A stretch of DNA of 7,174 nucleotides from Candidatus Bipolaricaulota bacterium (GTDB lineage: Bacteria; Bipolaricaulota; Bipolaricaulia; M55B111). Below the pieces are notes generated by a model that was not told where the DNA came from, ran no database searches, and was given only the letters and a program-made list of their open reading frames with translations. Below, piece by piece: positions 5,938 to 7,174 of the stretch. The position numbers were made by a program, and so were the translations under genes. The first letter of the stretch is position 1, and each line of letters begins with the position of its first letter. Location: positions 2,996 to 10,169 of the forward strand of contig JAGXLP010000037.1 in assembly GCA_018334615.1 (NCBI GenBank), given 5' to 3'.

Positions 5938-7174
5938 AAATGTGTTTTTCTAGATATTCGTAATCAGGAGTTAATTCACCCTGATGAAGTATTACCGCCC
6001 TCTTTACCGGAGGAGGGAGCTCGAGGTCTTTAAAATCTTTGGAATAGTCCGCATCCACGATATCCGGAACGAATTGTTTTAGTATTTCGCTAAAGAACGT
6101 AGAAGCATCCGCCGGGAATTCACAGGGAAGATTATCAACTGCCATAATTACAGGACCTTCCCCTTTGTATCCGTTCGTGGTGCTTTCGGTATCCGGATGG
6201 TAAACGAAAACGGGCTCGCCCGGATCGGTAGAACGAACAGTAAACTCTATAGCACCTTCGATGTCGCAGCTAATATCTCCAACCACCTTTAACTTAGCGT
6301 CCCCTTCGGAACCGTAAAGCTGAGATATTTCTTTCTTCGTAATCAACCGTGGGTACTTCCCCTCCCAGTAAATGGCATTTATCAGAAGTGACAACCGGGG
6401 TAGATAATCGGCAAAACGGGATTCGTATTTGTCCGGATTTTGATAATAATCCCCAAGCTCGAAGTCTTCCTCTTCCGAGATCGGCTTCACCAGATCACCT
6501 TCTTTAAAGACCACTTTGTAGACGAAATTATCGGCTGCCGAATCCGGATCCATATCCATAAGCTGCTTGGCTTCTATCTCCATCACGGGCAGTAGATTCA
6601 GGATCTCCTGTGCTCCACAGGAGACGTGCCCGTAACCCGCAACACCTATATTTAGAGGGGTCAGCTCCTGGGCCAAACCATCTTTCTTTATTTCCCGTCC
6701 TATTTTTAGTACGTGCTCTTTGGCCTCAGTAAGAGAGGAGTATTCATGAGCTCTTTTAACGGCATTAAACGGATTATCCATACCCTCCCAGGAAAGCCTT
6801 TTACCCAGAGCCCAGAGACTGTCAATCATGCCTGCCAGTCCAGCGTAGCGTCCGAAAGCAAGCAGTCTTTTCCCCTCCTGGTCCGTAATGGTCTCGTAGT
6901 CGATAAGCTGGCAGCCCTTGGCCATAAGTTCTTTTAACATTGGCATATTGTATTCCTGACCCTTTATCGTGTGAGAAAAGAACAGGTAAGTACTCCCCGG
7001 TGCAAATTCTTCTTTGTCTATCTCCTTTATCGCAAACACCGCCGGGGCCTGGGAGAGATCGTCTACGATCTCTGCACCTGCCTTCGAGTATTCGTGGTCC
7101 CCAAAAACCCTGATAGACGAACTCTCGACCAGGGTATCTATCCCATATTTCTTCGCTAATTCCTCCACGTGAGA
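5936..7174 (-). CDS. Lysine-ketoglutarate reductase (saccharopine-forming, AASS N-terminal half type), 5' end cut by window edge
   Basis: LKR condenses L-lysine and 2-oxoglutarate to saccharopine with NADPH, or runs in reverse as in fungal lysine synthesis. The visible 412 residues are like the reductase half of animal and plant AASS rather than a generic alanine dehydrogenase. Counting from the internal GTG codon at 7168, the motifs are: PGSTYLFFSHTIKGQ (57-71), CQLIDYETI (86-94), FGRYAGLAGMIDSLWALG (105-122), the nucleotide-binding turn GVAGYGHVSCGAQEIL (175-190), VVGDISCDIEGAIEFTV (295-311), IMAVDNLPCEFP (341-352) and KRAVILHQGELTP (389-401). The frame stays open to base 7174 (Ser-His before the GTG), and relatives have about 25 more residues, so the start lies beyond the right edge and GTG 7168 is internal. 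It ends in TGA one base before an alternative SDH start. No SDH domain is fused. It leads the visible operon; its promoter is outside the window. Confidence 0.94.
   Translation of the reverse strand, partial: SHVEELAKKYGIDTLVESSSIRVFGDHEYSKAGAEIVDDLSQAPAVFAIKEIDKEEFAPGSTYLFFSHTIKGQEYNMPMLKELMAKGCQLIDYETITDQEGKRLLAFGRYAGLAGMIDSLWALGKRLSWEGMDNPFNAVKRAHEYSSLTEAKEHVLKIGREIKKDGLAQELTPLNIGVAGYGHVSCGAQEILNLLPVMEIEAKQLMDMDPDSAADNFVYKVVFKEGDLVKPISEEEDFELGDYYQNPDKYESRFADYLPRLSLLINAIYWEGKYPRLITKKEISQLYGSEGDAKLKVVGDISCDIEGAIEFTVRSTDPGEPVFVYHPDTESTTNGYKGEGPVIMAVDNLPCEFPADASTFFSEILKQFVPDIVDADYSKDFKDLELPPPVKRAVILHQGELTPDYEYLEKHI

Noticed and set aside
7166..7168. GTG as the start of LKR
   Set aside because: The frame stays open to the edge (Ser-His precede it) and homologues extend about 25 residues further upstream.
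1..7174. tRNA, rRNA, CRISPR, insertion sequence or prophage
   Set aside because: Coding sequence fills nearly the whole window; no repeat arrays, transposase motifs or RNA-gene folds were recognised.

Overview
The window reads as a compact metabolic segment of a prokaryotic genome. Genes are tightly packed, Shine-Dalgarno sites are strong, and start codons are mixed (ATG, GTG, TTG). Several proteins are rich in Glu and Asp, which would suit a salt-adapted organism. An intact lysine 2,3-aminomutase, an oxygen-sensitive radical SAM enzyme, suggests an anaerobic lifestyle. I cannot name the taxon, and bacterium versus archaeon stays open. No tRNA, rRNA, CRISPR array, insertion sequence or phage gene is visible.

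Layout: two convergent gene groups meet near position 2340-2400. On the plus strand (1-2337) lie the C-terminal part of a YtcJ-type amidohydrolase, cut by the left edge, and a divergent diaminopimelate-epimerase/proline-racemase superfamily protein that keeps the cysteine pair but not the DAP-specific residues. On the minus strand, in transcription order from the right edge to 2402, lie lysine-ketoglutarate reductase (LKR, cut by the right edge), saccharopine dehydrogenase (SDH, glutamate-forming), lysine 2,3-aminomutase (kamA) and a PhzF-family isomerase.

The minus-strand cluster is a lysine branch point. LKR and SDH interconvert lysine and 2-aminoadipate 6-semialdehyde through saccharopine. 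They are separate genes one base apart, in the same order as the two halves of the fused animal/plant enzyme AASS. KamA turns L-lysine into beta-lysine, which can be an osmolyte precursor or a fermentation intermediate. No beta-lysine acetyltransferase (ablB) or beta-lysine 5,6-aminomutase (kamDE) lies in the window, so the fate of beta-lysine is unknown. The PhzF-like and DapF-like proteins share one fold superfamily and are the parts with no assignable substrate. The most interesting possibility is that this locus holds an undescribed lysine/beta-lysine interconversion route that uses one or both isomerases; this is inference from neighbourhood only.
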